NCBI GenBank assembly: GCA_023390815.1
Contig: JAEWCC010000065.1
Coordinates: forward strand, 111,418-175,417
DNA length: 64,000 bases
Source of the DNA: Bacillota bacterium
Lineage (GTDB): Bacteria; Bacillota; Clostridia; Christensenellales; SZUA-584
Direction: 5' to 3'
Shown here piece after piece: positions 61,060 to 64,000 of this stretch (positions within the stretch are counted from its first letter, which is position 1; every line of letters begins with the position of its first letter). The position numbers and the translations under genes are program-made. The notes below the pieces were generated by a model, which saw only the letters and a program-made list of their open reading frames with translations, was not told the origin of the DNA and did not search any database.

Positions 61060-64000
61060 ATGAAGAAGAAAATTCGCAGATCATTATCGGTATTATGCTC
61101 CATGCTTTTAATTACTGCACTGTTCACTTCCTATATCCCAACAGCATCGGCAGCAGCAAACAATGGTGCCAGCCTCAGCTATTTAACTATAAGCGAAGGG
61201 TCTCTAGACCCGGCGTTTAATGCGAGTGTATTTTCCTATACAGCGAAAGTGGCTGAAGGTGTTTCGTCCATCAACGTGACGCCGACGGCCACAGATGCTG
61301 CGATTTTGGTTGAGGGCAAGGAAGTCGTGAGCGGCAGCCCTTCCCAAGACATCCCTCTTGAAATCGGGAAAAATACCATCAGCATTGAAGTGACAACGGA
61401 GGATGCTTCCACCCGAAAATATACCGTTACGGTAGACCGCGCCGCACCGCTCTCGAGCAATGCCGAATTAAGCAGCTTAAGTTTAAGCGAAGGCGCATTG
61501 GCCCCGGCATTCGACGCGGGCACGGTCTCTTATACTGCAACCGTGGATGAGAATATTTCTTCCATCACCATGACGCCGGAAGCAGCCGATGCTGCAGCCA
61601 CCATAACGGTAGAAGGCAAAGAAGTTACAAGCAGCAGCCCTTCCCAGGATATACTCTTAGATACCGGTAAGAATACCGTTAATATTAACGTCACCGCCCA
61701 GGATGGCACTATGAAGAAGTATACGGTCGACGTTACCCGCAACGCTCCGGCTCCCGCTCCTGATCCTGCCCCCTCCGCTGTTTTAAACGGATTAGCCATC
61801 AGCGAAGGCAAATTGGCCCAGGCATTTGACGCCGGGGTATTCTCCTATACGGCAACGGTTGATGAAAAGGTTTCCGTTATCACTCTCGTTCCCACTTCAT
61901 TTGATACCACTGCCCGCATTACCGTAAACGGCAAGCCGGTGGAAAACGGAGCCGTTTCGGAGGAGATAACCTTAAACAAGGGTGACAACAAAATCGAGAT
62001 TACCGTCTCTAATGGTACTGCTTCCTCCACATATACTGTAAATGTTAATCGGAAGACTGCCATCACATACGCAGCGCCCCTGGCAGGGCCAATTTTGAAC
62101 GCGCTTTCGGGTGACGCCACCCTGCTGCAGGTTTCCCTGTCCTATTTTGATATATACGATGCCGTAATCGATAATACGGCCGGTACAGTGACCGCAACCG
62201 TATACGGCTCGGATTATAATGTGTATATCATGACAAATTCCTCAGCGGCAACATATGTGATTAAAAACAATCCTTTTGCTAATTACCTCCAGCTAAATCC
62301 CGGCGACAATGTTTATACCATTGAGGTAACCGCGGAAGACGGCACGAAAAAGAATTATACCATGACCATTACCCGGCTATTATCTCCGGATGCGACCATG
62401 GCTTACATGTTTGTGAATCCTGCGTTTGGCGCTGACGCCGTCATGGCCACGATAGACAATGCTGCCGATACGATTACCGCCACTGTATACGGGCAAAACC
62501 ATGTGCTTTCTTTGCAGCCAACCGTTTCCGGTTCCACCTGGGTGGTCAAACAGGGCGGCGATGCGCTGCCGGTCGATGCCGGGACGGTACCTGTGTCTTT
62601 GGATATGGGGGATAACCTCTTTGCCGTGGAGGTAACATCAGAGGATGGTTCGGCTACTAAAACGTATACGATGACATTGACACGGGTCGTTTCTTCAACG
62701 ACGGACTTTGTCGTATATCTGTACGATACGGCACAAAACTATGAGAACATGTTCTATTACTATGGCGTGGACTTTAACTCCATGGTAGTTTATGGCCCTG
62801 ACCATCAGGTGGGTGTGGTGCCTTCCGCACAGTCGAGTACGGTCGTGATAAAAGATCAGCAAGGTGACGTCCTCCCTGCACTGAATGGATTTGCGAACAT
62901 CTTGCTAGCCATGGGAGACAATACCATCACGATAGAAGTGACGGCGGAAGACGGTACCTTCAGTAGTAATACGCTTCTGCTTACCCGTGAACAGTCTGCG
63001 GACACTACCTTAAGTATGGTACAGGTTTATACCCCTGCGGATATGCATACTGAATTTGCCATGATCGACAACGTGAATTTCACGGTCAGTGCCCAAACTT
63101 ACGGCGCATCCCAGACACTGCGTATCCAGCCCACAGTGGCCAACAGCACCTGGGTGTTAAAGCAGGGTGGCGTCGAGATCACTCCCGCTTCTTCAACCGA
63201 GGCAGACGTTACACTGGAGCCGGGGATCAATACATTTGACCTCGAAGTAACGGCGGAAGGCGGCACCATGCAGACCTATATCGTGACAATCGAGCGCCTG
63301 ACATCGACCAACCCTGCATTGCAGGCGGTTACGGCCTATGCAACCGGCACAAATGTCTCTACCGGTGCAGTGATTGACGATCCGGCTCTGACGGCTACCG
63401 CGCATGTGTTGACTGCACAGCAGATAATTTACGCCACGCCTCTTCAGAGAATGACCACGGTGCTCATACAGGATTCTCTGGGGACGGACGTGACCAATCA
63501 GGAAGTGACATTAAACCCCGGCGCCAATAACTTTACGATACTGCTTACCACCGAAAGTGGCGCTTCCGAGACCTACACCTACATTCTGACTTTGGCGCAG
63601 CCGAAGATCACCTTTAATACAAATGGCGGCAGCGCCATAGACCCAATCTATGTTGACTTGAATTCCACCGTCCCCGTCCCCGCCGATCCGACGCGGACCG
63701 GATACGCATTTGCCGGATGGTACAAGAATGCGGTGCTCACCATCCCCTGGAATTTTGCGACCGACAAGATCCTCGCGGATACCACGCTCTATGCGAAATG
63801 GACACAGACCGTAGCTCTGGTGACCTTTAATTCCAATGGGGGCAGCACGGTAGCCGACATCAATGCCGACATCAATACGGCCATCGCCGCACCCGCCGAT
63901 CCGACGCGGACCGGATACGCATTTGCCGGATGGTACAAGGATGCCGGGTTGACGATGCCGTGGGATTTTATGAACGACACGGTGGTGGCTGATACCACCC
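61060..64000 (+). CDS. Large secreted protein with cadherin-like and InlB-type repeats (3' end beyond the window)
   Basis: An open frame of 980 codons with no stop, running off the right edge. AAGGAG lies seven bases before the ATG. Residues 1-31 form a Sec signal peptide (basic start, hydrophobic core, cleavage after TASA). Residues 35-330 hold three cadherin-like beta-sandwich repeats, each with LxxLxISEGxLxPAFDAxxxxYTATV and ending YTVxVxR. Residues about 340-845 hold further, more diverged repeats of about 110 residues, each ending in an EVTAEDGT-like strand. From about 848 there are two InlB B-type repeats (ITFNTNGGS, GYAFAGWYK, TTLYAKW). Most likely a wall-associated adhesin or scaffold; the anchor would be in the missing part. 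Confidence 0.88.
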   Translation, partial: MKKKIRRSLSVLCSMLLITALFTSYIPTASAAANNGASLSYLTISEGSLDPAFNASVFSYTAKVAEGVSSINVTPTATDAAILVEGKEVVSGSPSQDIPLEIGKNTISIEVTTEDASTRKYTVTVDRAAPLSSNAELSSLSLSEGALAPAFDAGTVSYTATVDENISSITMTPEAADAAATITVEGKEVTSSSPSQDILLDTGKNTVNINVTAQDGTMKKYTVDVTRNAPAPAPDPAPSAVLNGLAISEGKLAQAFDAGVFSYTATVDEKVSVITLVPTSFDTTARITVNGKPVENGAVSEEITLNKGDNKIEITVSNGTASSTYTVNVNRKTAITYAAPLAGPILNALSGDATLLQVSLSYFDIYDAVIDNTAGTVTATVYGSDYNVYIMTNSSAATYVIKNNPFANYLQLNPGDNVYTIEVTAEDGTKKNYTMTITRLLSPDATMAYMFVNPAFGADAVMATIDNAADTITATVYGQNHVLSLQPTVSGSTWVVKQGGDALPVDAGTVPVSLDMGDNLFAVEVTSEDGSATKTYTMTLTRVVSSTTDFVVYLYDTAQNYENMFYYYGVDFNSMVVYGPDHQVGVVPSAQSSTVVIKDQQGDVLPALNGFANILLAMGDNTITIEVTAEDGTFSSNTLLLTREQSADTTLSMVQVYTPADMHTEFAMIDNVNFTVSAQTYGASQTLRIQPTVANSTWVLKQGGVEITPASSTEADVTLEPGINTFDLEVTAEGGTMQTYIVTIERLTSTNPALQAVTAYATGTNVSTGAVIDDPALTATAHVLTAQQIIYATPLQRMTTVLIQDSLGTDVTNQEVTLNPGANNFTILLTTESGASETYTYILTLAQPKITFNTNGGSAIDPIYVDLNSTVPVPADPTRTGYAFAGWYKNAVLTIPWNFATDKILADTTLYAKWTQTVALVTFNSNGGSTVADINADINTAIAAPADPTRTGYAFAGWYKDAGLTMPWDFMNDTVVADTT
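63679..63939 (+). repeat. Two identical 48-base copies inside the InlB-type repeats
   Basis: The stretch at 63679-63726 recurs without a difference at 63892-63939, an interval of 213 bases (71 codons). It codes for PADPTRTGYAFAGWYK. Flanking parts of the two units differ, so only this core is identical. Confidence 0.85.

Overview
The window looks like the chromosome of a spore-forming, Gram-positive anaerobe of class Clostridia with moderately high G+C. The support is a spmA-spmB spore-maturation pair behind a sigma-E-like promoter, an AbrB-type regulator, Rex together with a bifunctional AdhE, lipobox-type binding proteins, three VanW-type proteins, strong AGGAGG-like ribosome binding sites and frequent TTG/GTG starts coupled to upstream stops. 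I cannot place the genus. No tRNA, rRNA, CRISPR array, insertion sequence or prophage was seen.

Region 1 (1-33 kb) is mostly housekeeping in short operons: adhE; an AlkD-type DNA glycosylase; an HD-GYP protein; spmAB; an abrB-like gene facing rsmI-trmN (the same neighbourhood as in Bacillus); a polar amino-acid ABC importer; GrpB-family, GNAT, metallophosphoesterase, nitroreductase and PhzF genes; a MacAB-like exporter; radA; a zinc-ribbon/RCC1-repeat membrane protein; hsp20 behind a CtsR-like operator; an Lrp-aminotransferase-DUF362 operon; three tandem VanW-type genes; and rex-yjbQ.

Region 2 (33-39.4 kb, plus strand) holds an S41 protease behind a long leader that looks like a conditional terminator, then trxB, and then glmM-glmS plus an unknown gene.

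Region 3 (39.7-56.1 kb, minus strand) is the most interesting part. It is a 14-gene, about 15.5 kb operon reading from one near-consensus promoter at 55.2 kb. It encodes a XylFGH-like sugar importer, a complete 2-oxo-acid dehydrogenase complex (E1alpha, E1beta, E2, E3), a class II fructose-bisphosphate-aldolase-like protein with an altered active site, a PfkB kinase, a D-lyxose isomerase, two fuculose-phosphate-type aldolases, an FGGY kinase and a phosphohexomutase. A separately transcribed DeoR-family regulator lies upstream. The gene set suggests import, isomerisation, phosphorylation and aldol cleavage of a sugar, with oxidative decarboxylation of a resulting 2-oxo acid to an acyl-CoA. I do not recognise this combination as a described pathway.

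Region 4 (56.4-64 kb, plus strand) is visibly more A+T-rich at first. It carries a MASE3/PAS histidine kinase and an AraC-type response regulator, then a large secreted protein with cadherin-like and InlB-type repeats that runs off the end of the window.
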